Below are positions 1 to 10,225 of a stretch of 64,000 nucleotides of DNA, one piece after another. Below the pieces are notes generated by a model, which was not told the origin of the DNA, searched no databases, and saw nothing but the letters and a program-made list of their open reading frames with translations. The stretch is from contig NZ_CP011526.1 in the NCBI RefSeq assembly GCF_001027105.1, forward strand, positions 2,604,001-2,668,000. The letters run 5' to 3'. Position numbers and translations under genes: made by a program. The DNA is from Staphylococcus aureus. GTDB lineage: Bacteria; Bacillota; Bacilli; Staphylococcales; Staphylococcaceae. How positions within the stretch are numbered: the first letter of the stretch is position 1; each line of letters starts with the position of its first letter.

Positions 1-86
1 AGCTTATTTTTATTTACGCTTAAACGTTCAAATCAACTCGTTATTATACATGAAGGCATGTTAACCATTCTCTTCCACTGAAAACA

Positions 87-977
87 CTACTGTTCCAAAC
101 ATTGATAGTCTTCTTTTGAAATACCCTTTCCGATAAGCACCAAATATTCTGGCACTTTTTTTGAAAATGCTACAGGTGTTAATTCATATTGTCCTTGTGT
201 AAATTGAATGAGATACGTATGTGCGGTGTCTTCAAATGTCATAAACCCTTTCAACCTATAAATATGAGACGGAAGGCATGCTAAACGTTTTATAAACTCT
301 GCTTTAGTACATTTGACTGGTGATTGCACAAATTGATGATTAATCATTTGATGTAAAGACTTATGTTTATTGTCAGAAGTTGCTGTCATTTGTCTAACTG
401 ATATTGGCAAAGTGACGCTGCCATGCATACCGACTTGTATATCGGCCTCTGGGTTAATAACTTCTAAATCTTTCAATAGTTTGCTCGTTGTTTCAACATC
501 TGCTGAATCTATTTTATTAACAAATAAGACAGAACAATATGCTAATTGCTCATAAAATAAGCCTTGGATGTCTTTAGGGAATGATTTAATGTGTTTATAC
601 ATGCTTGCGTCTATTACACCAATCATATGTGTAATTGTTGTAAACGGAGCTAAAATAGGCGTTAAACAAGCATCTAAGACAGAGACCGGTTCTGCAATCC
701 CACTACATTCAATAAATACAATGTCTGGTTGCTCTTTTAAATATAATTGATGTAACTGTTCTGATACATCTGCTTTCATTGCACAACAGATACACCCCTC
801 TGTCAGTTCACTTAAAGGTATGTCTTCAGATACTAAGGCACCATCAACACTCATTTTCCCAAATTCATTCATGATGACTGCTGGTTTCAGCGATTCCTTT
901 AATGATTCAGCGAGCAAATGATTTAAGACAGTCGTTTTACCGCCACCTAAAAACCCACCTATAATAACTATTTTCAT
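87..977 (-). CDS. CobW/COG0523-family GTPase, putative zinc metallochaperone
   Basis: 296 aa. The N-terminus carries a P-loop (GGFLGGGKTT, residues about 7-16), then the family's metal-binding CxCC signature (CICC, about residues 62-65) and an NKID guanine-specificity motif. A CobW C-terminal domain follows. COG0523 GTPases of this group (ZagA/YciC, ZNG1) deliver zinc to client enzymes during starvation. The start ATG at 977 follows GAGGAGAG. It is the third gene of an operon with the FeoB-like permease and flavoprotein upstream, and a Zur-type palindrome precedes the first gene. That context makes zinc the likely metal. The client protein cannot be told from sequence. Cobalt or nickel handling is the alternative. 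Confidence 0.88.
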   Translation of the reverse strand: MKIVIIGGFLGGGKTTVLNHLLAESLKESLKPAVIMNEFGKMSVDGALVSEDIPLSELTEGCICCAMKADVSEQLHQLYLKEQPDIVFIECSGIAEPVSVLDACLTPILAPFTTITHMIGVIDASMYKHIKSFPKDIQGLFYEQLAYCSVLFVNKIDSADVETTSKLLKDLEVINPEADIQVGMHGSVTLPISVRQMTATSDNKHKSLHQMINHQFVQSPVKCTKAEFIKRLACLPSHIYRLKGFMTFEDTAHTYLIQFTQGQYELTPVAFSKKVPEYLVLIGKGISKEDYQCLEQ

Positions 978-1074
978 CTGCGACTCTCCTCTTATACTTC
1001 ATATGAATAGCATATTCCAAGATAGATCTCCTATTGACTGACATGACTCTATATTCAGTTATAGTTCATTTTTT

Positions 1075-3527
<2,453 letters not shown>

Positions 3528-3558
3528 TCAATGATCTATTTCAAGTTATTGTTTTTGA

Positions 3559-3587
3559 TTATAAATCGTAATAATTACGATTTATAA
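3559..3587. promoter_or_regulatory. Zur box (zinc uptake repressor operator)
   Basis: A 29-bp perfect palindrome with one central base. Its inner arms are TAAATCGTAAT and ATTACGATTTA (3562-3584). This is the Gram-positive Zur consensus as I know it. On the minus strand it overlaps a TATAAT-like -10 (complement of 3558-3563) about 45 bp upstream of the flavoprotein start, so bound Zur would occlude the promoter of the three-gene operon. Confidence 0.85.
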
Positions 3588-3628
3588 AGTATAGACCTAT
3601 CCTTGAGAAATTTCAATATTAAAAGAAA

Positions 3629-3670
3629 AACTTCCGTTATTGTAGAGAATTCATCTACATTTCGGAAGTT
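3629..3670 (-). terminator. Intrinsic terminator upstream of the Zur operon
   Basis: Stem AACTTCCG/CGGAAGTT with an inner TGTAGA/TCTACA stem. On the minus strand it is followed by TTTTTCTTTT. It would stop read-through from the T7SS-like cassette into the Zur promoter. A T-run also follows on the plus side. Confidence 0.7.
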
Positions 3671-3779
3671 GGTATGTGTCTTTTTTTAAAATTTAAGGCT
3701 GCTACGTTTAGTTCAAATGATTATGAATGACATTTCATGGTATCATCCAGCCTCAGTACTTGGAGATAACATTTTGGCG

Positions 3780-3830
3780 GTGAGACAGAAATCATATTTT
3801 TACAAAATTTATTTCGTCGTCCCACCCCAA
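3780..3830. repeat. Intergenic hairpin repeat, copy 1
   Basis: An imperfect palindromic element containing GAGACAGAAATcatatTTT and ending ATTTATTTCGTCGTCCCACC. A second copy in the same orientation lies at 33021-33069. I recognise it as a common S. aureus intergenic element. It lies about 20 bp past the stop of a minus-strand gene, so it may act as a transcription end or 3' stabiliser. Confidence 0.7.
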
Positions 3831-3848
3831 TAAAGAAAAAGTATTTCT

Positions 3849-4145
3849 TTATTGTTGTGTAACTTCTCCACGTTGTATTTCACTATCCAAATTTTGTTTC
3901 ATATTTTCAAACAACTCTTGAAATCTAACCTCATCTTGATCAGAATAACCTTTAAAAATAACTGAATCTATATTTTCCTCGTTAAAATAATAAATTTCAT
4001 CTTCTACAACACCAATCGGATATTTACATGCAGAATAGTCAAACATATACTTTTGATTTTCAATTTCTACAATTGGTCCTCTATTAATAATCATTAACTT
4101 TTGCGAACCTTCTTTTAAATAAATAATGCTTCCTATTGTTTCCAT
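3849..4145 (-). CDS. Small protein of a T7SS-like cassette, function unknown
   Basis: 98 aa, acidic and soluble, with no signal peptide or membrane segment. The ATG at 4145 follows GGAGGAAAATAA and overlaps the end of the preceding gene by 13 nt, so the two are translationally coupled. I do not recognise a motif with certainty. Position as the third gene after a T7SS effector-like protein and a helical partner-like protein suggests an accessory or immunity/chaperone role. That is inference from context only. Confidence 0.7.
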   Translation of the reverse strand: METIGSIIYLKEGSQKLMIINRGPIVEIENQKYMFDYSACKYPIGVVEDEIYYFNEENIDSVIFKGYSDQDEVRFQELFENMKQNLDSEIQRGEVTQQ

Positions 4146-4504
4146 TTATTTTCCTCCTTTGTCACCGTCTCAATTTCAACATTCCTTCGCATTTCCAAGT
4201 CAATCATCTCTTCTTCCACTTTACGAATGCCATGTTGAATTTGCTGTTGCTGCTCGTATAACGCTTCCGTTGAACGTCGTTTCGCAAAATGAAATTCATC
4301 GCGGAACTGTTCCATACGACTAGCCATATTGCTACTATAATAACGCTCACCTAAATGTTGATATAATTGATCTATCGAATGATTAAGCGCATCACTTTCA
4401 TCTATCAATGCTTTAACCTCTCGCTTTTCATCATATAAGTCATCCATTTGCTCATGTTTCGCTGTGATTATTTTATTGATTTCATCCAGTTTATTCGACA
4501 TCAT
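4133..4504 (-). CDS. Helical LXG-partner-like protein (DUF3958/DUF5082 type)
   Basis: 123 aa, almost entirely charged alpha-helix with predicted coiled coils, and no signal peptide or membrane span. Size and composition match the small helical partners (YwqH/DUF5082, DUF3958) that precede LXG toxins in Firmicute type VII secretion loci. The start is ATGATG at 4504/4501 after GGTGAA. It lies 11 bp downstream of the TIGR04197-like gene and overlaps the next gene by 13 nt. No toxin gene follows. Assignment to the exact domain family is by resemblance and needs a profile search. Confidence 0.7.
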   Translation of the reverse strand: MMSNKLDEINKIITAKHEQMDDLYDEKREVKALIDESDALNHSIDQLYQHLGERYYSSNMASRMEQFRDEFHFAKRRSTEALYEQQQQIQHGIRKVEEEMIDLEMRRNVEIETVTKEENKWKQ

Positions 4505-4515
4505 TTCACCACGTT

Positions 4516-4794
4516 TTAATTTTTACCAATTTCATTACCAATCATTACGTCAGTTTGGTCAAAAGCCTCACCAACTTTTTGTATATTATCGCTCGCAGTT
4601 CGTATTGCTTCAGCAACAGATTGATTCTTACTCATCAAATCATCTATCACACTATGAGCATTATTATTTCCACTTACTGTTGTACTTTCATCTTTATCCG
4701 GTTTCGACACATTATTACATGTTTCAACAGCGCTTTTAATAGATGATGATGCACTATTGGTCTTAAAAATATCACTTTGAACTGTACTCATCAT
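4516..4794 (-). CDS. TIGR04197 (SACOL2603-type) T7SS effector-family protein
   Basis: 92 aa, rich in Ser, Asn, Asp and Thr, helical, without a Sec signal or membrane segment. It resembles the small type VII secretion family named after SACOL2603, whose locus tag sits beside pyrD in strain COL, matching this location. WXG100-like proteins of this size pair with helical partners to present export signals. The start ATGATG at 4794 follows GAGAGGTG. It is the first of three overlapping or abutting genes. Recognition is from memory of the family. Confidence 0.75.
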   Translation of the reverse strand: MMSTVQSDIFKTNSASSSIKSAVETCNNVSKPDKDESTTVSGNNNAHSVIDDLMSKNQSVAEAIRTASDNIQKVGEAFDQTDVMIGNEIGKN

Positions 4795-5135
4795 TTACAC
4801 CTCTCTCCATTTAAATTATTTTAAAATTATTAGAAACTGTATCAATATATGATATTCAAACATTCAATTATACTTAAATATTGTTTTATGATTATATTCA
4901 AAATTATTGTATCAATAAATATGTATCATTCCTAGAATTTTATTGAACAAAAAGTTATAAAATCACTTTTATTGTAACTCAACCTTGTTTTACATTACAG
5001 AAATTAACAATAGCGATTAAAATTTTATTTTCCAACAATAAAAACGCACAAATATTTTTATTGAGGCAGCTGTATCGCTTCTCATTGTAAAAATATCTGT
5101 GCATATTATCTATTTATCTCAATCTAACGTCTTAA
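4795..5135. other. Gene-free region between kinase-like gene and T7SS-like cassette
   Basis: 341 bp, very AT-rich. It holds the promoter region of the T7SS-like cassette and the terminator hairpin at 5046-5102. No convincing small ORF was seen. Confidence 0.6.
5046..5102 (-). terminator. Intrinsic terminator of fructosamine-kinase-like gene
   Basis: Arms GCACAAATATTTTTA and TAAAAATATCTGTGC pair at 14 of 15 positions, with an inner TGAG/CTCA stem. On the minus strand the stem is followed by GTTTTTATT. Confidence 0.75.
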
Positions 5136-6002
5136 CTAACTTGTTGTATCTTGTAAAATCTTATCCATAGAATGCGCAACACTATCACGGTACATCTCAC
5201 CAAATTTCAATAAATGGACCATCAATAAATATAAACGATAAAATTCAAGTCTATAGGATGCACCTTTTGCGAGTGGATAATGTTTATTATACGCATCATA
5301 AAATTCGCTCGTAAAACCACCAAATACCGTTGTAATACCGATATCGAATTCTCTGTCACCATATAATGGCGCTGGATCAAATAACGCCGGACGACCATCT
5401 TGTAAGAACATATAATTACCACCCCATAGGTCACCATGTAATAAAGACGGTTTACTTTGATGCTTTTCTAATTCCGCCACAATTTGACGTCGCACTTTGT
5501 CATATACTTTGATATCGTTGGCATCCCATAGCCCTCTATTTAGCAACTCATCTTTCAAATGGTCCAAGCGTTTGTCGACAAAAATGGTACACCAATCGTC
5601 TTGCCAATGATTATCAAAAGAAATATCGCCACCTTCATAAGGTAATGAGAAGCCAAATTTGCCTTCTTCTTGTTGCTGACTGTGTAATTGAGCTACGAGT
5701 TGCCCTAATTGGCGTTGACTCCCTGAAGCCCCTTCTTCTAAATACGTCATCACTAAATACGCATCACCGTTAACCTCGCCACTTGCAATTACTCTAGGTG
5801 CCGTGATACCTGCACGTTCAAATTCATTTAAACCTGCAATTTCTGCAGCATAAAATGATTCTTTACGTCCACGTTGGACAAGTAAGAAAAATGTATCCGT
5901 ATCTGTTTCGACTCGATATGCTTCGTTTACATCACCACCACTCACTGGTGAAATCTCTTTAATATCTTTTAAAGGTAAATGCTCTAACCATTGTTCATTC
6001 AT
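5136..6002 (-). CDS. Fructosamine kinase family protein (ribulosamine/erythrulosamine 3-kinase type)
   Basis: 288 aa. The aminoglycoside-phosphotransferase-like fold is indicated by the catalytic HGDLWGGNYMF segment (Brenner-type HGDLxxxN) and a downstream FDPAPLYGDREFD metal-binding Asp motif. Bacterial FN3K-related kinases phosphorylate ketosamines so that glycated proteins can be repaired. The ATG at 6002 is chosen over an upstream TTG because GGAAGGTG lies 5 nt before it. Single-gene unit with its own terminator. The physiological substrate is not deducible. Confidence 0.85.
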   Translation of the reverse strand: MNEQWLEHLPLKDIKEISPVSGGDVNEAYRVETDTDTFFLLVQRGRKESFYAAEIAGLNEFERAGITAPRVIASGEVNGDAYLVMTYLEEGASGSQRQLGQLVAQLHSQQQEEGKFGFSLPYEGGDISFDNHWQDDWCTIFVDKRLDHLKDELLNRGLWDANDIKVYDKVRRQIVAELEKHQSKPSLLHGDLWGGNYMFLQDGRPALFDPAPLYGDREFDIGITTVFGGFTSEFYDAYNKHYPLAKGASYRLEFYRLYLLMVHLLKFGEMYRDSVAHSMDKILQDTTS

Positions 6003-6219
6003 ACAAACACCTTCCAATCTACTTACTTTATACTATAATATTGCCTAATTAGGATGATTTAATCTTAAAAACGTTATTCAAACTTGCGTCAATTTTCAAA
6101 ACTTTTTAGTTTTAACTAGGAAATTATGTATGGAAATGCTAGTCTATTAAAAGAATATATTTCACATATATTAAGTTGAGGATAGTAAGCCTCAAATATA
6201 ATGAAATAGGAGCATACTC

Positions 6220-7284
6220 ATGTACAAATTAATTAAACCTTTCTTATTCAAAATCGAACCCGAAAAAGCACACGGACTAACTATCGATGCATTAAAAACG
6301 TTACAAAAGTTTCCGGTTTTATTCCCAGTCGTCGATAAACTATTTACTTATAAGAATCCAACGTTATCACAAACGATACAAGGTAATACGTACGACAATC
6401 CAATTGGCTTAGCAGCTGGTTTCGACAAATCTTGCGAAGTACCAAAAGCATTGGAACACCTTGGATTCGGTGCTTTAGAATTAGGTGGTATCACACCTAA
6501 ACCTCAACCGGGTAACCCTCAACCACGCATGTTTAGATTATTAGAAGATGACGCCTTGATAAATCGAATGGGCTTCAATAATATTGGTATGAACAAAGCA
6601 CTAAGTCATTTGCGTAAAAATGCTTATCAAGTACCTGTTGGTATCAATGTTGGTGTGAATAAAATGACACCTTATGAAGCGCGTTATCAAGATTATATAA
6701 AGGTTATTGATACGTTTAAACACGACGTTTCATTTTTCACAGTCAACATCAGTTCTCCAAATACTGAAAATCTTCAAAACTTCCATGATAAAGATGAATT
6801 TTCAATGTTATGCCAAGCTTTAACAGCATTTAAAAAACAACATGATGTAACAGTGCCAATTTATTTAAAACTAACGTCTGATATGGATTTCGATGGCTTA
6901 AAAGCACTATTACCAGCGATTACTGAGACATTTGACGGTATCATCTTAGCAAACACAACGCGACAACGAGATGGTTTAACTTCTGCTAATAAAGTCGAAG
7001 AAGGCGGTTTGAGTGGTCGTCCATTATTTGAACGTAATTTAAAATTGATTAAGTATGCTTATCAGCAAACAAATGGTGAATTTTTAATTATAGGTACAGG
7101 CGGCGTATTCAGTACTGAAGATGCAATCAAAATGATGCGTCACGGTGCGTCACTTATTCAAATTTATTCATCACTTGTTATTGAAGGCCCAGGTTTAACT
7201 AAGAAAATGAACAAAGGCATCGCACGTTACTTAAAAGATCATCATTTTGACAATGTCAGTGATATTATAGGACTAGATGCCTAA
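6220..7284 (+). CDS. pyrD: Dihydroorotate dehydrogenase, class 2 (quinone-dependent)
   Basis: 354 aa. Oxidises dihydroorotate to orotate in UMP synthesis, passing electrons from FMN to quinone at the membrane. The N-terminal helices (MYKLIKPFLFKIEPEKAHG) form the class 2 membrane/quinone tunnel domain. The barrel contains NPIGLAAGFDK, the FFTVNISSPNT segment with the class 2 catalytic Ser region, and the FMN phosphate-binding GTGGVFS. Start ATG at 6220 follows AGGAGC. It stands alone, outside the pyr operon. Confidence 0.97.
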   Translation: MYKLIKPFLFKIEPEKAHGLTIDALKTLQKFPVLFPVVDKLFTYKNPTLSQTIQGNTYDNPIGLAAGFDKSCEVPKALEHLGFGALELGGITPKPQPGNPQPRMFRLLEDDALINRMGFNNIGMNKALSHLRKNAYQVPVGINVGVNKMTPYEARYQDYIKVIDTFKHDVSFFTVNISSPNTENLQNFHDKDEFSMLCQALTAFKKQHDVTVPIYLKLTSDMDFDGLKALLPAITETFDGIILANTTRQRDGLTSANKVEEGGLSGRPLFERNLKLIKYAYQQTNGEFLIIGTGGVFSTEDAIKMMRHGASLIQIYSSLVIEGPGLTKKMNKGIARYLKDHHFDNVSDIIGLDA

Positions 7285-7438
7285 TCCAACATAGTCAAAT
7301 AATACTTTAAAACTTGCTGAATCGTCTTATTAAAATTATGATATAACTCAAGAAGATATATTTATCACCATTTTTCAAAATAATGGCTTAAATATCACAT
7401 ATCATTAAATATAGCGTTTTATAACGGAGGCGTTTGTT

Positions 7439-7714
7439 ATGACTAAAGAAACAGATAATAAAAAAACAGTAGCGACTTCTGACAACAAAGACACACAGCA
7501 ACAAAATCAACCTGAAGAAGATGAACGTCAAGGTTTGAATGGTTATCGTAAAACAGATCTTGATTTAGAAATCGAGCAAGAGCTACGTGAAATGATGAAA
7601 ACAGGAGAAAATGAAACGAAAAATGACTATAAAAAGTTTAAAGTGTTTTCACTTATTTCAACACTTGTCATTGTCATTTTAGCAATTATAAGATTTGTTC
7701 ATAAAATGATGTAA
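7439..7714 (+). CDS. Small single-span membrane protein, hypothetical
   Basis: 91 aa. About 60 hydrophilic residues rich in Gln, Asn, Asp and Glu are followed by one C-terminal membrane segment (VFSLISTLVIVILAIIRFV) and a short basic end, giving a tail-anchored layout. Excellent RBS (CGGAGGCG) before ATG at 7439. It is followed by a strong terminator. Conserved staphylococcal protein of unknown function as far as I can tell. Confidence 0.8.
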   Translation: MTKETDNKKTVATSDNKDTQQQNQPEEDERQGLNGYRKTDLDLEIEQELREMMKTGENETKNDYKKFKVFSLISTLVIVILAIIRFVHKMM

Positions 7715-7790
7715 TTAGAGTGAGACATTGTTTTATGTCTCAGGATCCAGTTATTCATTATATCTACAATATTTACGATTATATAAATAA

Positions 7791-7830
7791 CCCGAGATTT
7801 TAGTATGATTCATTTCACTAAAATCTCGGG
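7791..7830. terminator. Bidirectional terminator
   Basis: Perfect 14-bp arms CCCGAGATTTTAGT and ACTAAAATCTCGGG. It lies between a plus-strand and a convergent minus-strand gene (queH), with T-rich DNA on the plus side. Confidence 0.85.
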
Positions 7831-7899
7831 TTTCTATTTGATAATTTTTAATGGGATATGGCATGTATACGTTCTTGCCTTTTATCTCATTTCCAATGA

Positions 7900-8622
7900 T
7901 TAATCTGGATATTGTTCTAAAAATGCTTTCGCTTCTTTATTAACTGTTTTAAAATCAATACCTTGTTGCATCGCTGCAAAGACACATCCACAATAACACT
8001 GCCTAAAGATATTATAGTCATTACACATTTCTATGGAACGCTCATAACCTTTACTTTTCTTAAAATCACTTGGCAAATAGTTCACATCGTATATTTTTTG
8101 GACATCCATACCAAGTTCATTGATTAATTGTGCGTTCTTTTTAGGTGATAATGTGATTGCACTGCCAAAATAATCATAGCCATGTTCTACAGCTGCTTTC
8201 GCTACAATATCCAAACGCATTTCAAAACAAGCGGTACAACGTAAGCCGCCTTCTTTTTCATCAGCTAATTCTTTATCCTTCACCATTTTCACAAACTTAT
8301 GCGGTTCATAAGGTGCTTCAATATACTTCACATTCGCACCAGTCTTGCGATTAAAATCTTCCACAAATTGTTCTTGCACTTTAGCACGTCGTAAGTACTC
8401 ATTTTTCGGATGAATATTTGAATTCGCGAAATAAATTGCAATGTCTGCATATTGTGTTAAAAACTCTAATGTATATGTACTACAAGGTGCACAACAACTA
8501 TGCAATAAGATTTTAGGTCTGATTGCTTCTCTTTCCCACTGCCCGATTAATTTCTTCAACACCTTGTCATAATTAATTTTTTGATTTTTCATTTTACTGA
8601 TAATAGGTTCAGCATTAATCAT
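7900..8622 (-). CDS. queH: Epoxyqueuosine reductase QueH
   Basis: 240 aa, DUF208 family. QueH replaces QueG and reduces epoxyqueuosine to queuosine in tRNA wobble position 34. Conserved cysteines are visible: HSCCAPCS (C43, C44, C47), RCTACFEM, and QCYCGC near the C-terminus, which supply the iron-sulfur cluster and adjacent metal site of the family. The N-terminal KILLHSCCAPCST is the diagnostic stretch. Monocistronic; ATG at 8622 follows GGGAGG. Confidence 0.92.
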   Translation of the reverse strand: MINAEPIISKMKNQKINYDKVLKKLIGQWEREAIRPKILLHSCCAPCSTYTLEFLTQYADIAIYFANSNIHPKNEYLRRAKVQEQFVEDFNRKTGANVKYIEAPYEPHKFVKMVKDKELADEKEGGLRCTACFEMRLDIVAKAAVEHGYDYFGSAITLSPKKNAQLINELGMDVQKIYDVNYLPSDFKKSKGYERSIEMCNDYNIFRQCYCGCVFAAMQQGIDFKTVNKEAKAFLEQYPD

Positions 8623-8975
8623 GATTTAACCTCCCACATTTAATCATTAACTTCTATTATATATGATTCATATTAAATGTCAGTCAAAAAAGTTAGAAAT
8701 TCATTTTAATGCATTTATATTTCGAAAATCCCTTATGTATCTAAAAGCATTTTTTAAACTTGAATTTTAAAACACTAAACAACACATACGTCTCTGTGTC
8801 ATTTTCATTTTTTGTATGTCATATATATGTTTACTTCATTTAAATCAATTTCATCTTATAATTTATCGTGTATTTTACAAAAGATTGACTTCAATTCATC
8901 GTAAAAGTTATACTTTTGCCATTTTTTAATGTAACATGGTGTTAGTAATAAAAATAATACATTGAGGTGTTTTAC
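8623..8975. other. Divergent promoter region queH / VOC gene
   Basis: 353 bp between divergent genes. AT-rich; no ORF, strong palindrome or RNA structure was recognised apart from the RBS TTGAGGTG before 8976. Confidence 0.5.
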
Positions 8976-9425
8976 ATGACAGCATTATTCCCTTATATCG
9001 CTTTTGAAAATTCAAAAGAAGCCCTTGCATATTACGAAGAAGTATTTGGTGCAACTGACGTTAAACGTTTAGAAGTTGGCGAAGAACAAGCGTCACATTT
9101 TGGTATGACTAAGGAAGAAGCGCAAGAAGCAACTATGCATGCTGAATTTGAAGTGCTTGGCGTAAAAGTGTTATGTTCTGATTCTTTTGGTCGCGCTGAC
9201 AAAATTAATAATGGCATATCATTATTAATTGATTATGATGTTAACAATAAGGAAGATGCTGATAAAGTTGAAGCATTCTATGAGCAAATTAAAGATCATT
9301 CTTCAATTGAAATAGAATTACCGTTTGCTGACCAATTCTGGGGTGGCAAAATGGGCGTCTTTACCGATAAATACGGTGTTCGTTGGATGTTACATGGTCA
9401 AGACTATACTGCAATCCAACAATAA
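8976..9425 (+). CDS. VOC (PhnB/glyoxalase-like) family protein
   Basis: 149 aa. It opens with the PhnB-type beta-alpha-beta start (LFPYIAFENSKEALAYYEEVFGA) and ends with WGGKMGVFTDKYGVRWML, typical of the PhnB-like branch of the vicinal oxygen chelate superfamily. Members are dimeric metal or ligand binders with varied, often unknown reactions. ATG at 8976 is preferred over GTG at 8967, because TTGAGGTG is then well placed. Single gene with terminator. No substrate can be assigned. Confidence 0.88.
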   Translation: MTALFPYIAFENSKEALAYYEEVFGATDVKRLEVGEEQASHFGMTKEEAQEATMHAEFEVLGVKVLCSDSFGRADKINNGISLLIDYDVNNKEDADKVEAFYEQIKDHSSIEIELPFADQFWGGKMGVFTDKYGVRWMLHGQDYTAIQQ

Positions 9426-9470
9426 TGTTATTGATAAAGATATCATTTAATAAGCTTATGTTATTTAGCA

Positions 9471-9501
9471 AGGCAAGCCACTCTCGATTCATGGCTTGCC
9501 T
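9471..9501. terminator. Bidirectional terminator between VOC gene and tetR-type gene
   Basis: Perfect 10-bp arms AGGCAAGCCA and TGGCTTGCCT followed by TATTTTATT on the plus strand. It sits between convergent genes. Confidence 0.85.
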
Positions 9502-9505
9502 TATT

Positions 9506-10093
9506 TTATTGTATATTTTTAATTATCGTTGCTGGCCCTTGATTGACAATCGTATTAAAATGCCTTATTAAGTCAACTTTGTCTATACGGTTTGGATCTT
9601 CTACCCAATGTCTTATAAAAGACAATCCCGCACCTGAAACATAACTCATGAAATAAGAAAATGGTATACCATTAATTTGATCATTTTCATTTTTATAACG
9701 TTGTAAATGACACATAATTAAATCATAAAGTTTTTCGTGGATATTTGAATCTTTACCCATACGAAACATCAATTGATAAAATGCGATGTCTTTTTCTATC
9801 ATTTCTATTAAAACGGTCATAATTTGATGTATGTTATCCGTGGATAACTTAACTGCTCCATTTAACTTCTCATCATGAATGAAGTCTCTTATTTCCTCCA
9901 ACTGCTGGTCCTCTAATTTTTCAAGCAAATCATACTTATCATAATAATGCGTATAAAATGTACTACGGTTAACATCAGCTAAATCTGCAATTTGTTGCAC
10001 AGTAATCTCTTCTAATTGGTGTTGATGTAAAAGTTCAATAAATGCATTTCTCATTGCAACTTGTGATTTTCTAATACGTCGATCTATAGTCAT
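9506..10093 (-). CDS. TetR/AcrR-family transcriptional regulator
   Basis: 195 aa. The N-terminal TetR helix-turn-helix is clear (ITVQQIADLADVNRSTFYTHYYDKYDLL, about residues 30-57 in two pieces), followed by a helical ligand/dimer domain of the DhaS-like type. The gene is divergent from the CocE-type hydrolase. A palindrome lies 18 bp upstream of its start (10112-10136), so it probably represses itself and the hydrolase. The ligand is unknown. Confidence 0.9.
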   Translation of the reverse strand: MTIDRRIRKSQVAMRNAFIELLHQHQLEEITVQQIADLADVNRSTFYTHYYDKYDLLEKLEDQQLEEIRDFIHDEKLNGAVKLSTDNIHQIMTVLIEMIEKDIAFYQLMFRMGKDSNIHEKLYDLIMCHLQRYKNENDQINGIPFSYFMSYVSGAGLSFIRHWVEDPNRIDKVDLIRHFNTIVNQGPATIIKNIQ

Positions 10094-10111
10094 TTATATC
10101 AAGTCCTCCCC

Positions 10112-10136
10112 AATGATTATAAACGTTATGTTCATT
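10112..10136. promoter_or_regulatory. Candidate TetR operator
   Basis: A 25-bp inverted repeat, AATGAnnATAA-nnn-TTATnnTCATT, in the 130-bp divergent promoter region. Nine of eleven positions per arm are symmetric. Its location next to the TetR start is typical of autoregulation. Confidence 0.6.
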
Positions 10137-10225
10137 ATCCCACAAATCTCCAACATTGATGATTGGCACACAATGTTTACCTGTTTAATATAGGTGATAC
10201 AAACAAACAGAAAAAGGTGATAACA

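Noticed and set aside
5136..6017. TTG start at 6017 for the kinase-like gene
   Set aside because: The RBS GGAAGGTG lies inside that extension and points to ATG at 6002. Similar long readings of betA, panC, panD, braS, arcC, argR and others were shortened for the same reason.
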